Of a stretch of 64,000 nt of DNA, positions 49,865-60,723 are shown piece by piece; positions within the stretch are counted from its first letter, which is position 1, and each line of letters begins with the position of its first letter. The DNA is from Delphinus delphis (Eukaryota > Chordata > Mammalia > Artiodactyla > Delphinidae): positions 32,330,070-32,394,069 of the forward strand of contig NC_082698.1 in NCBI RefSeq assembly GCF_949987515.2, given 5' to 3'. Below the pieces are notes generated by a model. That model was not told the DNA's origin and made no database searches. It worked only from the letters and a program-made list of their open reading frames with translations. The translations under genes were made by a program, and so were the position numbers.

Positions 49865-50899
49865 CCTTAAGTGCATTTAAAATATTGCCACTACAAGCTT
49901 TAAGTATATCTTTGCAATTGTAAACACAAATACAGATCTCACTACTATATATGTTGTCCTACGAGTAACACATAATTAGGATTTCCCAATCTTGACTTAA
50001 ACAACTTCATAATTTATTCGTAAATTTATACAAGCAGGAAAAATAAGTTAATAACGTAGAAAAAGGAGTAAGAAATATTAATCAGAAAACTGTGCCTGTG
50101 TGTCTACAAATATGCACACTAACTGTATAATCCTCTAAAACTTGAGTCGCATTCCTTATTTCGTTTACTTCTGGTTTTGTCAAGATCCCTAAAAAGGGAA
50201 CAAAAACACAAGAGAAAGGAGAAAGAACTTTGAAAGGGAGAGTTTTACAAGTTGGGAATACTTTCCTGTTTTCCTAGAGACTTAAAAAAAAATAAGCGTG
50301 TCAAAATGTGACCCAAAAGAAATTGCTTTTTCATTAATGTACATTAAAATGAGTATTTTCTAACGACATATTTATTCCTATCAAAGTCCCACTCTGAACC
50401 CTGTAGTGTCCAGCACCGTAATTTAATTTCAAGAATAGCACGTCAAATCACATATACAACACCATAAAAAATTAAAAAGAAGATGCTTTAAAAAGGTAGA
50501 GGCCAATCTGATAAAATGAAAGAGGGATTTTCTACATAAAGCGCCATAGTAATTTGGCTTAAAGGCCAGGATCAAATTCTAAACACCAAACTGACGGCAT
50601 TTTAATACAGGCCACTGAAACAAGCTGTTAAAGGCTATGAAACACAACCACCTCTACTTTCAAGAATTCCCAAACTACTTGAATGGGTTTAGACTCCACG
50701 CAAATAGCTCTCCAAAATGACTTCCCTTTCTCTTTCACAACCGCACCCGTACACACGCACCGCACCGCCCCGCCACCCGCCCCTAATTCTTTGTAGTACA
50801 TGGAGACGAGGAAGGTGGTCTGCTTTTCCGGAAGACGGAAAACTGTAGGTAAGGCACTAGCACGCCGGCCTGAAAACACAGAAACCAGGTGTGAATGGC
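49865..50899. other. Intron 1 sequence near exon 1
   Basis: Mostly unique-looking, becoming GC-rich toward the CpG island. No gene recognised. Confidence 0.5.
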
Positions 50900-51101
50900 A
50901 GGTAGACCGTCCAGCGGACAAGGGAACAGAAAGCCTGGCTCCCCGCGCTCACAACTTCTCCGATACACAACGCAGACCTAGTTCCTCTTCCCCCGGTGAA
51001 AAATCAAAGCTCAATCCGGACGCCAGAGAGAGCCTCCACGCCGCTCTTCGCCAGCTCCCGGCCCGAGCCCTCCCCGAACCCCGGCGCAGTCTGCGCTGTA
51101 C

Positions 51102-52042
51102 CTGGCGAAGAAGTCGGCGAAGCCGCCGCTCCGTCGAGCCCGGGCCGAGGTCCCCGCGGGGCCCTGCTCCGCGGCAGGCGAGGGCACCGGCGGCGCCGAC
51201 GGCGGCAGGTGGTCGCGGGCGCTCTGGTGGCGGCTCACCTCGAATGTGTTCCGAGAGTTCAAGTGAACGTCGGAGAAAACGAGGCGCGACTCGGCGCCGG
51301 CGCCTCCGCTAGTCCTCTCGGCCGAGGTGACCGGCGACGCGCCCTCCTCGGGACCCCCGGGGCCGGCTCCCGGCTGCTCCAAGTCCTCGCTGCCACTGCC
51401 GCTGCTGGCCGGACTGCCCCCCGAGCCGCTGCCCGCATCCTCGGGCCTTTTGGCGTCCGCCGCCGCCAGGCAACAGCTCCGCAGCGGGTCCTCGAGCGGC
51501 GCGGCCCAGTCGGACGGGCTGCCCGCGCCGTCCGCGCCCTCGTCGCCAGGCCCCTCCGGGCGGAGGCGGCGGTGGCGCGGCTCCCGGCCGCCGGCGTGGG
51601 CCAGGTCGCGATAGTCTGGGCCCGGCAGAAAGCCCGAGTCCCCGTTGGTCATGCCTCCGTGCCGCGCCGCGCGGACATCCGCCGCTTCCGCGCCGCGGTG
51701 CTTGGAGCCCGCGTCCGGCGGGCAGGCGTCCGAGTGCGGGGCTGCGGAGCGCGGCAGAACGCGGGGCTGGCCGGCGGGGAGCGGACAGTAGCACAGCCCG
51801 GGCTCCAGCTGCCCCCCGGTCTCCGCGAGATAACGCCTAAGGAGCTGCTGAGGCGGCGGCGTCTCCTCCTCCTCTTCTTCCTCCTCCTGCTCCTCCGGAG
51901 TCTCCACAGCGCCGGCGCCTCCGCCAAAGCCGTCCGTGGCCCGAATCATCTTCCCGTCCAGGCCTGCGGGCTCGGGCGCCGGCACAGGGAGCAACTTGGG
52001 GTTTCTTCCCGAGCAGGTTCCGGCATCCTCCGGACCCACCAT
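51102..52042 (-). CDS. TBC1D12: TBC1D12 exon 1, coding part (residues 1-313 plus two bases of codon 314)
   Basis: Read on the minus strand from ATG at 52042-52040, the frame gives MVGPEDAG and then a low-complexity N-terminal region that I recognise as TBC1D12, a TBC/RabGAP-family protein of about 775 residues in human. The family member is reported to bind Rab11 on recycling endosomes. Visible parts are an acidic run (about residues 50-60, [11 protein letters not shown]), a Gly/Ser/Pro-rich middle (about 165-250), and the conserved stretch from [15 protein letters not shown] (about 256-270) to [11 protein letters not shown] (303-313). The exon ends AG|GTACAG, so the intron splits an Arg codon after its second base, matching exon 2 exactly. 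The TBC catalytic domain is encoded in later exons outside the window. The start context has C at -3 and G at +4, which is not strong. The frame stays open upstream to 52249, but family similarity begins at this Met. Gene identity is by recall of the human protein. Confidence 0.95.
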
Positions 52043-52140
52043 CTGGGGCCGGGTGAGCGCCACCCGAGGAGGCACGAGCTCGGTCCGGAAAGAGCCCTGA
52101 GTGCTGGGGCAGCAGCGGCTGCCGCCGCACCGTTCCCAGA

Positions 52141-52148
52141 CCCGCCCC
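52141..52148 (-). promoter_or_regulatory. GC box (Sp1-type)
   Basis: GGGGCGGG on the minus strand, about 100 bases upstream of the start codon. Such boxes are frequent in CpG islands, so the functional weight is modest. Confidence 0.45.
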
Positions 52149-52199
52149 TCCCTCCCGGGAATTCGGGCTGTTGCGGGAGGGCGGGCACCCGCCTGGGCT

Positions 52200-52211
52200 A
52201 GCGCACGCGCA
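52200..52211. promoter_or_regulatory. NRF1-like site upstream of TBC1D12
   Basis: The palindrome-like core GCGCACGCGC (52201-52210) fits the NRF1 consensus GCGCAYGCGC. It lies about 160 bases upstream of the start codon in the CpG island. It is a motif match only. Confidence 0.5.
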
Positions 52212-52280
52212 AAAGCCAGACCGGTCAAGCCCCGACCTGGAGATTCCACGAACCATAGAGACGGTAGCTAGAGAGACCCG

Positions 52281-53480
52281 CTCCGTGACACTCCAACTGC
52301 CAATCTGGGATCCGGCGTCTGGATGACGGAGGCTGGTTGGCCCACGCGGAACGTGACTGTCCTTACAGAAGCACGGGTATGGCTCGCTTAGCAAAAATGC
52401 ACTTGACGTACTTAATTTATGGGAGTAGAATACAGTATGTTAGATGTTAAGTCCTTCCAGCTCTAATTGGTCGCTAGTCGACTTTACACTTTTATATCCA
52501 CCGATCCATTGCCACAATTTAGGGTTTCTTCGCCTCAAGTCAAAACTCTTCCTTCTCTACTTCATCTTCCCCAATACTACCAAAGTTATCTTTTTTATCT
52601 AAGACCACTTTCATCACATCACCCTCTCTTAAAGATTTCCATTATCACTTAAGGAGAAAGAGGAAGTAGAGTCAGGCAGAGAGGGCTATTGAAATAATTC
52701 CAGCACCCCATGAAAATGGATTAAAATGGGGTGATAAGCAATGAATGGAAATGAAGTGTAGAAATCACCAGATGTGATAATTGATCAGATATAAGGAGTG
52801 ACTGAAGAGGGAGGAACCAGCCAAATTACTACAAAACTCTTGAGACTGAAACTGATGTGGTTTGAAGAAATAGGGACTTGGATTGTTAATAACTTGATTA
52901 ATAGGAGAAATATATTTGGTAAAGTAAGAATATCCAGCATATAGAGTTCTAAATCTTGGGTTAGGGCTTCGGTTTAGAGACGCAGATTGAAGAGTCATCT
53001 GCATAATGCAACTAGGTGAGTCATGAGTAACATCATCTAGGAAGAAAGACTAAAGATGGAGGTGGGACAGAGACTCAAAGGTGTCGCTATATCAGGATGG
53101 ACAAATAAGCTGTATTGCGAGGGATTAAAGAGGCACTAGTTGTGGATAAAATGAACTGGCAAATATAGACAGCTCATTCTAGAAGTATGTCAATGAAAGG
53201 ACAGTAGTAGGAGAATGGAGAATTAGAGGAAGCAGCATTGTCAAGCCTTTAAAATATATATACGCACACACAAGAGTGAATGTAACCTATATATGGGTAC
53301 TAAAATGTGTAAATAAAATGGTCATCCATGTACCTAGCACCCAGTTTAAGAAACGTCAAGTGTCTTTTATAATGAGCATTTTTCAAGGCCCTAAGTAAAA
53401 ACTAAGTGGCTAGGGCACAGTTAGCAATACATTTAGTATCAAGATCTTTCAGAAGAAATGACCTCCAAGACACAGGTGGA
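52281..53480. other. Upstream flank of TBC1D12 without recognised features
   Basis: AT-rich after the CpG island edge. No divergent gene recognised. Confidence 0.5.
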
Positions 53481-53599
53481 AAAGCTAATATAGGAAAAGA
53501 GAAAATATTTGCAATTCATATACATAAGGGACTACTATCCAGAATATATAAAGAACTCAACTACAAGAAGACAAACAACCCAATTTAAAAATGAGTAAA

Positions 53600-53949
53600 G
53601 GGGCTTCCCCGGTGGTGCAGTGGTTAAGAATCCACCTGCCAAAGCAGGAGACACGGGATCCAGCCCTGGTCCAGGAAGATCCCACATGCCGCGGAGCAAC
53701 TAAGCCCATGCACCACAACTACTGAGCCTGTGCTCTAGAGCCCACAAGCCACAACTACTGAGCCCACGTGCCACACCTATTGAAGCCCGCGAGCCTAGAG
53801 CCCGTGCTCTGCAACAAGAGAAGCCACCGCAATGAGAAGCCCGTGCACCGTAACGAAGAGTAGCCCCCGCTCACCGCAACTAGAGAAAAGCCCGCGCGCA
53901 GCAACGGAGACCCAACGCAGCCAAAAATAAATAAATAAATAAACAAATA
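53600..53949 (+). mobile_element. CHR SINE, long type B
   Basis: TSD gagtaaagg on both sides. It is inside the L1 fragment. Confidence 0.93.
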
Positions 53950-54739
53950 CGAGTAAAGGACTTGACCAGACATTTCTCTGAAGAAGATATGCTAATAGCT
54001 GTTAATAAGCATATGAAATGATGCTCAACATAATTAATCACCAGGGAAATGCAAATCAAAACCTCAGTGAGATAGCACTCACACCCACTAGAAGGACTAT
54101 AATCAAAAAAGTCGAAAATAACAGGTGTTGTAGAGGATGTGGAGAAAGTGGAACCCTCACACATTGCTGGTAGAAATGTAAAATGGTATAGCTGCTGTGA
54201 AAATGTTTGGTTTTTCCTCAGTAACATAGAATTACCATATGACCCAGCAATTCTACTCCTAGGTATATACCCAAAAGAATTGAAAACAGATGTTCAAACA
54301 AAAACTTGTACATGAATGTTCACAGCTGCACTATTCATAAAAAACAAATGATGGAAGCAACCGAAATGTCCATCAATAGAGGAGTGGATAAACAGAATGT
54401 GATATATACACACAACAGACTATTAGCCATAAAAAGGAATTAAGTACCAATACATGATACAAAGTGGATGAATCTCAAAAACATTATGCTAAGTAAAAGG
54501 AGCCTGACACAAAAGGTCACATATTATATAATTCCATTTATATGAACTGTCCAGAATAGGTAAATCCATAGAGAAAGAAAGCAGATGGGAGATTGTCAAT
54601 GGCTGGGGAAACGGGAAAAATAGGACAGGAATGCCTCATGGATATGGGGTTTTCTTTTGTGTGATGAACATGTTTTAGAACAAGATACAGGTGGTGGTTG
54701 CATGACACTGTGAATGTACTAAATGCCATTGAATTGCAC

Positions 54740-55089
54740 TTTTTTTTTTTTTTTTAGTTTAGTTTTGGCTGCGTTGGGTCTTCATTGCTGCGCATGGGCG
54801 TTCTCTAGTTGCTGCGAGCGGGGGCTACTCTTCGATGCGGTTCGCGGGCTTCTCATTGAGATGGCTTCTCTTGTTGCAGAGCACAGGCTCTAGGCGCGTG
54901 GGCTTCAGTAGTTGCAGCACGCAGGCTCAGAAGTTGTGGCCCGTGGGCTCTAGAGTGCAGGCTCAGTAGTTGTGGCGCACGAGTTTAGTTGCTCTGCGGC
55001 ATGTGGGATCTTCCTGGACCAGGGCTCGAACCCATGTCCCCTGCATTGGCAGGCGGATTCTTAACCACTGTGCCACCAGGGAAGTCCCA
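54740..55089 (-). mobile_element. CHR SINE, long type B
   Basis: Poly-T at left, head GGGACTTCCCTGGTGG at right on the minus strand. Flanked by aattgcac at 54732-54739 and 55090-55097, the site also used by the neighbouring retrocopy. Confidence 0.93.
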
Positions 55090-55098
55090 AATTGCACG

Positions 55099-56412
55099 GG
55101 TTTTTGTTTTGTTGTTTATTTAAGACCCATTTATTCTCTAGTTCTGCCCACACGGAGACACCCTCCTTGAAAAGGCGTTAAATCCTTCCCTTCACTGCAA
55201 CACCTTGTGCTGAAAACACGTGTTCCAAGGTTTCAACTACGAGATCCACATTCTTAAAGCACTGATTCTTAAACCTCATCTAGATTTCTCCCCTTGGATG
55301 GGGGGAGATGACCCAAACACAGCGAAGAACAGCTCAGGACTGTGGGCTCTGCTCGCCCAGAAGACTTTGCAGCTCCCCTGACCACTCGGCTGGAGCCAGG
55401 ATTAAGGCCCTGAGACGAGGGGCACCTGCTGGGCTGCTGCCACCACCACCGGCCCCCAACTCCTGTCCTCTTCACTAGGCTGGCTGTTACCTCTAGTTTC
55501 CCTGGAGTTTGGGGATTCCAGATGGTCTCTGCTCACACTTCTGTATCACGCCTGCTGCCTCAGCACTGCTGATCCACACAAAAGTTATTTGATAAGCCTG
55601 CAGGTTCTTTTTCATCAGAGGACATTCTCAAGGCCATGACTTCCCCCGGCTCCCCACTGCCCTTGCCGGCAGACTGGACGTGCGTGGCCGCCGTGCTGAG
55701 TCGCTGAGTCGGGCACAACACCCTGGTTCCACTCCGGCGCACTCTCCTGGAGAACTGAGGACCGTGCCCTGGGTTCATCAGCAGGATCTGTCTTGAAGCC
55801 AGTCCTAGAGTGACAAGAGCCACACCTGCAGGTCTATTCCACTGACCAGCCGCACAGGACCGAGCTGGGCCCACGGACCTTGGTCTGGATTGTGTTGGCT
55901 GGTCATTCTTGCCTGGGTTCACAGGCCAAGAGCCGCCGTCCTTCCTCTCCTGCTCATCACTGCACCAGCGGCTCACTCCTACCTGCTGCTGTCACACGCC
56001 TGGCAACCTCGTGTTCCGGGGCCAGCCAAGAACTGAGACCCCAGCAGGCCCCTAGTTCCCAGCAGGCAAAGTCCCCATTAAATTACTGCTGCTTAGCCGT
56101 GTTCTCGAGGCTTCCGAGCCGGGAAAGTGCGGAGAGCATGGCAAGCCGCGGCGCCCCCAGCCCTGGACCCGCGATGCTCCGCCGAGGCGCCGGAACCTCG
56201 CCGTACCACGCCCCCCCAACACAAGCGACCTCTGCGCCCGCCTGTCCCGCGGACCCGGGTGCGCCTCCGGCCACCGCGACCCAGGACGGAAGCGCGGGGC
56301 GCGGGTCTCGGCCGGCGGCGGGCGCTGGGGCGGGCGGGGACCCGGGCTCTGGCCCCGAGGCTGCGCGGACCCGCCAGCCCCACCTCCGTCCGCGCCGCCT
56401 GGAAAAAGCTAA
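55099..56412 (-). pseudogene. Processed retrocopy of an unidentified transcript
   Basis: A 1.3-kb GC-rich block interrupts an L1 3' UTR and is flanked by the 9-bp direct repeat aattgcacg (55090-55098 and 56413-56421), the signature of L1-mediated retroposition. On the minus strand it starts very CpG-rich (56412 to about 56100) and ends with AATAAA (55135-55130), then an A-rich run (AAATAAACAACAAAACAAAAAC), as expected of a polyadenylated mRNA copied from 5' UTR to tail. Minus-strand open frames include 55560-55976 (138 residues, ending SNNFCVDQQC) and shorter ones near the 5' end (for example 56083-56274). I do not recognise a protein family in any of them, so the parent may be a diverged mRNA or a non-coding RNA. 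No introns are evident. Whether it is transcribed cannot be told from sequence. Confidence 0.75.
56100..56412. promoter_or_regulatory. CpG-rich 5' end of the retrocopy (orphan CpG island)
   Basis: About 310 bases of dense CpG in an AT-rich surround, about 4 kb upstream of the TBC1D12 start. It was probably copied from the parent transcript's CpG-island first exon. It could act as a promoter or enhancer, but that is inference. Confidence 0.5.
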
Positions 56413-56475
56413 AATTGCACGTTTTTAAATGGCTTTATTTTATGTGAATTTCACCCCAATAAAAAAATTTAAGTT

Positions 56476-57276
56476 AATGTAGGAGATATCTAGACATAAG
56501 TATAGCTGTACGATGGTAAAGATGAGGGTAGCTAAGAGAATCTAATCTCAATCGTCTGTCTTTTCAACCTTTTTCCTCTATGCCTAGAGAATTTAACCTT
56601 GCAATTTTCTTCCTGCTGTCAAACCTTCCCTAACTTATTAACTTATTTTTTTCAAGCAACCACTCTATTTCTTCCTCTGTGAAATCATACTCTTTTAAAA
56701 ATACAGTTTCTTCAAATTGTTTATTTTGTTCAACTCCTTTCTCTCCCACGGTCAATAGAAGAAGGTTTTATGAACCATAATAGCCCATACAACCCTTCTA
56801 TTTTATCAGTGCAGACTTCAAAATTGACACATTTATATTTTGTAACTTTGTCTACAGTAATATGTATTGCATAATAAACAATGATAGTGGTTCTTCTTAG
56901 TGATTAGTGGTTATATGTCCCACTTTCAACAATAAAACTTTCCGACTTCTCTGATAAGTAGTATCATATCCTATCTTACAAAGAAAAAAAAACTTCTTTC
57001 AAGGTGTAGCATATCCTTTCTGTGGTCCTTAAGGGTCTGACATCAAAAACTTTTGATACCATATTACATTACTACAACTCAGGCATAAATAATATATCCT
57101 GGTACAGTCCTATAAATCAGATGAAATCATTATGATGAGAAGGCATATTCTTAATCTCTGCTGTAAAATATTAATTAATATTAATATTAAAATATGAAAA
57201 ACTATTGGTATACTTGGATTCTTACATTTCTGAGAAATCTGACTTTCACAGAAATTCTCAAAACACATGTAATTAG
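56476..57276. other. Intergenic sequence without recognised features
   Basis: AT-rich; nothing recognised. Confidence 0.5.
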
Positions 57277-57640
57277 GGTTTCCCTGGTGGCACAGTGGTT
57301 AAGAATCTGCCTGCTACTGCAGGGACACAGGTTTGAGCCTGGTCTGGGAAGATCCCACATGCTGCGGAGCAACTAAGCCCATGCGCCACAACTACTGAGC
57401 CTGCACTCTAGAGCCCACGAGCCACAACTACTGAGCCCACGTGCCACAATTACTGAAGCCTGCACACCTAGAGCCCGTGCTCTGCAATATGAGAAGCCAC
57501 TGCAATGAGAAGCCTGCACACTGCAACGAAGAGTAGCCCCCGCTTGCCGCAGCTAGAGAAAAGCTCGTGCGCAGCAACGAAGACACAACGCAGCCAAACA
57601 TAAAATAATTATTTTTAAAAAGAATTTCCTTCCTTAAAAC
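57277..57640 (+). mobile_element. CHR SINE, long type B with extended tail
   Basis: Starts GGTTTCCCTGGTGGC. The body ends near 57600, followed by an A/T-rich tail to about 57640. TSD acacatgtaattag / acacgtaattag. Confidence 0.9.
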
Positions 57641-57904
57641 AAAAAACACGTAATTAGTCATATTCTATGTGTATGACCCAATTCTCGTTATTGAAGAGTG
57701 AAGAATGGTACCATTATCCCATACTATTATTTTGCTACAATTGTACTCAAGGAGAGTACAAAGGCCTCCAAAAAAGACCTCAAAGCTCCTCTTTCTTTAA
57801 TCAACTTTTTTCTTGTTACACTGGATTTCCAAATAGCATTCAAAAGCTTAACCTTCTATCATGTTAAATCACCATCATCAACACCCGCATACACTTTTTC
57901 TCAC

Positions 57905-58070
57905 TTAGCTGCACATTAGCAGCAACATTTAGGGAGGTTTTTTTAAAAATGCTGATGTCTGGGCCATACCCAAGACAAATTCAGTCAATATCTCTGGAGG
58001 AGGAGCCTTTACACTGGTATTAAAAGCCACTCAAGTCATTCTAATTTATAGCCAAGGTTGGAAAATGCTG
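57905..58070. mobile_element. MER5-like hAT remnant
   Basis: GCACATTAGCAGCAACATTTAG, CTGGGCCATACC, TCATTCTAATTTATAGCCAAGG and a GGAAAATGCTG end fit MER5. Confidence 0.55.
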
Positions 58071-58480
58071 CCTTATACCTATAACCTATCTCTCTCCTCC
58101 CCTGAACAAGTGAGCTGCTTTAAAAAGATGTTTACACATTGTGCACCTCCAGATGTGATACCCAGAGAAGGATACAGTGCGGCCGAGGATGTACAACCTC
58201 AGTCTAATCACACAAAATCATCAGATGAACTTGAAATGAGGAAAATTCTATTTTAAAAAATGAAATGGGGGGTACTCTATTCTTCAAAAAAAGGCAGTAT
58301 CATAGAAGGCAAATAAAAGCTGTGGACAGACTTGAGATTAAATAAAATTAAAACAATATGACAAGTACATGCAATACCTGCCCCTAAACTGGGTTTTGTA
58401 TTAGGTAGAGAAAAGGAAAACATTCTATGAAGGACTTTATTAGATCATCTGACACAATTGTCATAAGCACAGTGGATATT
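58071..58480. other. Intergenic sequence without recognised features
   Basis: Nothing recognised. Confidence 0.5.
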
Positions 58481-58784
58481 TTTTTTCCATAAATTTATTT
58501 ATTTATTTACTTTATTTTTGGCTGCGTTGGGTCTTTGTTGTTGCCCGTGGGCTTTCTCTAGTTGCAGCAAGCAGGGGCTGCTCTTTGTTGTGGTGCACAG
58601 GTTCTAGGCGCACGGGCTCAGTAGTTGTGGCTTGCAGGCTCTAGAGCGTAGGCTTAGGCTCAGTAGTTGTGGTGCATGGACTTAGTTGCTCCGCGGCATG
58701 TGGGATCTTCCCAGACCAGGGATTGAACCCGTGTCCCTTGTATTGGCAGGCGGATTCTTAACCACTTCGCCACCAGGGAAGTCG
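58481..58784 (-). mobile_element. CHR SINE, long type B
   Basis: T-rich left end, head at right. Some internal blocks are rearranged or shortened near GGTTCTAGGCGCACGG. Possible TSD gcacagtggata / gcacagtgtatt. Confidence 0.9.
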
Positions 58785-59018
58785 CAGCACAGTGTATTAA
58801 GTAAAGGTGTCAATGTAAAAATTGATATTTATAATTAACAATTGCTATATTCTGTAAGAAAATATTTCTGCTCTTAGGAAATGTACACTAGAGTATTTGG
58901 GATAAAAGGCCATGATATACGTAATTTACCCTCAAATGATTTAGAAAAAAAAATTATACATGCACACACATACACACAGAACAAGGGATAAAGTAAATGG
59001 GATAAAATGTTAACAGTG

Positions 59019-59178
59019 GATAAACAACAAGGTCCTATTGCATAGCACAGGGAACATATTCAATATCCTGTGATAAACCATAATGGAAAAGAATGTGAAA
59101 AAGAATAAATATATGGACAACCAAGTCACTTTGCTTAACACAACATTGTAAACTATACTTCAATAAAATTTTCTAAAA
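59019..59178 (+). mobile_element. Short L1 3' end insertion
   Basis: ACAACAAGGTCCTATTGCATAG to CTATACTTCAATAAAATTTT. The TSD aaaatgttaacagt lies on both sides (59005-59018 and 59176-59189). Confidence 0.9.
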
Positions 59179-60320
59179 TGTTAACAGTAGGCAAATCTGG
59201 GAAAGATGTATGTGTTCTTTGTACTATTTTATGTTTATAGCTTTTTGTAAGTTTATTTCCAAAAAATACCATTTTAAAGATTTCTCTATTTTCTCACTTG
59301 TCACCTGCCCCCCCCCCCGCCCCAATTTACTCCATTCTAGCTTCTGTCCACAATTCTTTACCCTCATCAATGACTTCCCTGTCCCTAATTTAAGGAAAAA
59401 ATGTCAGTCTCTATCTTGCTTGATCTTTCAACAGCATTCATTCTGTTAATCACTCCCTCCATTTTGAAACACTCTTTCACCTGGCTTTCAACCTTTTAAA
59501 AGAAACACTCCTTTTCCTCAGTTTTTATTATTCTATTGTTGCCATACTCTCTTAGTTTTCCTCCTACCTCTTTGGCCACTACTTCTCAGTCTCCTCAAGG
59601 GAAGAGAGAATTCTTCCTTTGTAGCTGAAATTTCCTAATGGAATAGTTCTGAACCCTCTTTTCTTCTTATTCAACCCCCTTTACCCTCGGCAATCTCATG
59701 ATTTAGATGATCATCTATAAAATGGACTCTTGAATTTGTTATCTACAGCTCCAACATTATAATCCAAATGCCTTCTTGATACTTACATGTAGATATTTTT
59801 AGACATCATAAACATAACATGGCTGAGTCTTTCCTAGTTTTCTTCCAGCATTCTCCATCTTAATACATACCACCACCCTCCACTCAGTTTCTCCAGGTCC
59901 TATATGCCAACTGTGTACCCAATATATCTGCTTGGTAGTCTCAAAGTCACCTTGATCCCAATATGTCCAAGTCTAAACTCATAATTGCCTTCTCCAAATC
60001 TGCTCCTATTATAATATTCCATATCTCACCAAATGACAGTACTTTAGTTCACACACCTAAAACCCAAGAGTCATCCTTGATACCTCCCTCTTTCTTACTC
60101 CTTATCCAGGTGTAGTGGGTTGAATTGTGTCCCCCCAAAAGATATATCCAAGTCCTAACCGCAAGTACCTGTGAATGTGACTTTATTTAGAAAAGGGTCT
60201 TTGTAGATATAATTAAGATAAGGCTCCCAAAATGAGATAATCCTGGATTAGACATACCCCCTCTCCTAACAGACCTAATAAATAGGTGTGATGGATGTCA
60301 TTATAAAAGAAAAAAGAGGA

Positions 60321-60426
60321 GTGCTCACTTTGGCAGCACATATACTAAAACTGGAATGATACAGAGCAGATCAGCATGGCCCCTGTGCAAGGATGACATG
60401 CAAATTCACGAAGTGTTCCATATTTT
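60321..60426 (+). pseudogene. U6 snRNA pseudogene (5' part of a U6/L1 chimera)
   Basis: 106 bases align end to end with U6 snRNA, from GTGCTCACTTTGGCAGCAC to TTCCATATTTT. About ten positions differ, several at former CpG sites (for example CGCTTCGG to CACTTTGG). U6 normally works in the spliceosome. No U6-type proximal sequence element is seen upstream. The TATAAA at 60302-60307 belongs to the LTR and is too close to the start, so this copy is probably not expressed. Confidence 0.95.
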
Positions 60427-60695
60427 GGGGAGGGATAAATTAGGAGTTTGGGTTTAACATATACAAACTACTATATACAAAATAGATAATCAACAAGGAC
60501 CTACTGTATAGCGCAAGGAACTCTACTTAATATTCTGTAATAACCTACATGGGAAAAGAATCTGAAAAAGAATGAATATATGTATATGTATAACTGAATC
60601 ACTTAGCTGTACACCTGAAACTAATACAACATTGTAAATCAACTATACTCCAATATAAAATAAAAATTAAATTAAAAAAATCAAATAGTGGGGGA
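60427..60695 (+). mobile_element. 5'-truncated L1 3' end fused to U6
   Basis: Directly follows U6 without gap: GGGGAGGGATAAATTAGGAG through CAACAAGGACCTACTGTATAG to AAATCAACTATACTCCAAT and an A-rich tail. Same strand as U6. Imperfect flanking repeats aaagaaaaaagagga (ending 60320) and aaagaaagaagaaga (60699-60713) bracket the whole chimera. Confidence 0.9.
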
Positions 60696-60723
60696 AAAAA
60701 AGAAAGAAGAAGAGAAGACATGG

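Larger units (their letters stand above)
3603..51101 (-). other. TBC1D12: TBC1D12 intron 1
   Basis: The intron is 47,499 bases, runs GT (51101-51100) to AG (3604-3603), and interrupts codon 314 in phase 2. It is mostly retrotransposon sequence, itemised below. I found no further exon with family similarity inside it. Confidence 0.92.
50900..52280. promoter_or_regulatory. CpG island over the TBC1D12 promoter and exon 1
   Basis: This is a sharp GC- and CpG-rich block in an otherwise AT-rich region, covering exon 1, the start of intron 1 and about 240 bases upstream of the start codon. No TATA box is evident near the expected start, as is usual for CpG-island promoters. The exact transcription start cannot be read from sequence. 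Confidence 0.85.
53490..56475 (+). mobile_element. L1 3' fragment (ORF2 C-terminus and 3' UTR), split by three insertions
   Basis: ORF2 C-terminal sequence (AGAATATATAAAGAACTCAAC near 53535) continues after a SINE, with CATATGACCCAGCAATTCTAC near 54236 and GGTGGTTGCATGACACTG near 54691. The last part of the 3' UTR (TTTATGTGAATTTCACCCC, near 56439) resumes only after a second SINE and the 1.3-kb retrocopy. Confidence 0.85.

Noticed and set aside
51309..51794. Long overlapping frames on both strands over exon 1 (for example 50996-52201 plus and 51309-51794 minus)
   Set aside because: GC-rich CpG-island DNA has few stops in any frame. Only the TBC1D12 frame has family similarity and a matching splice phase.
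56083..56383. Protein-coding gene in the CpG-rich block at 56.1-56.4 kb
   Set aside because: Frames differ by strand without homology, and the block is bounded by a TSD and belongs to a retrocopy. Coding status is left open, not called.
60321..60426. Functional U6 snRNA gene
   Set aside because: About ten substitutions, fusion to an L1 tail, no U6-type upstream element and no T-run terminator after the last base.
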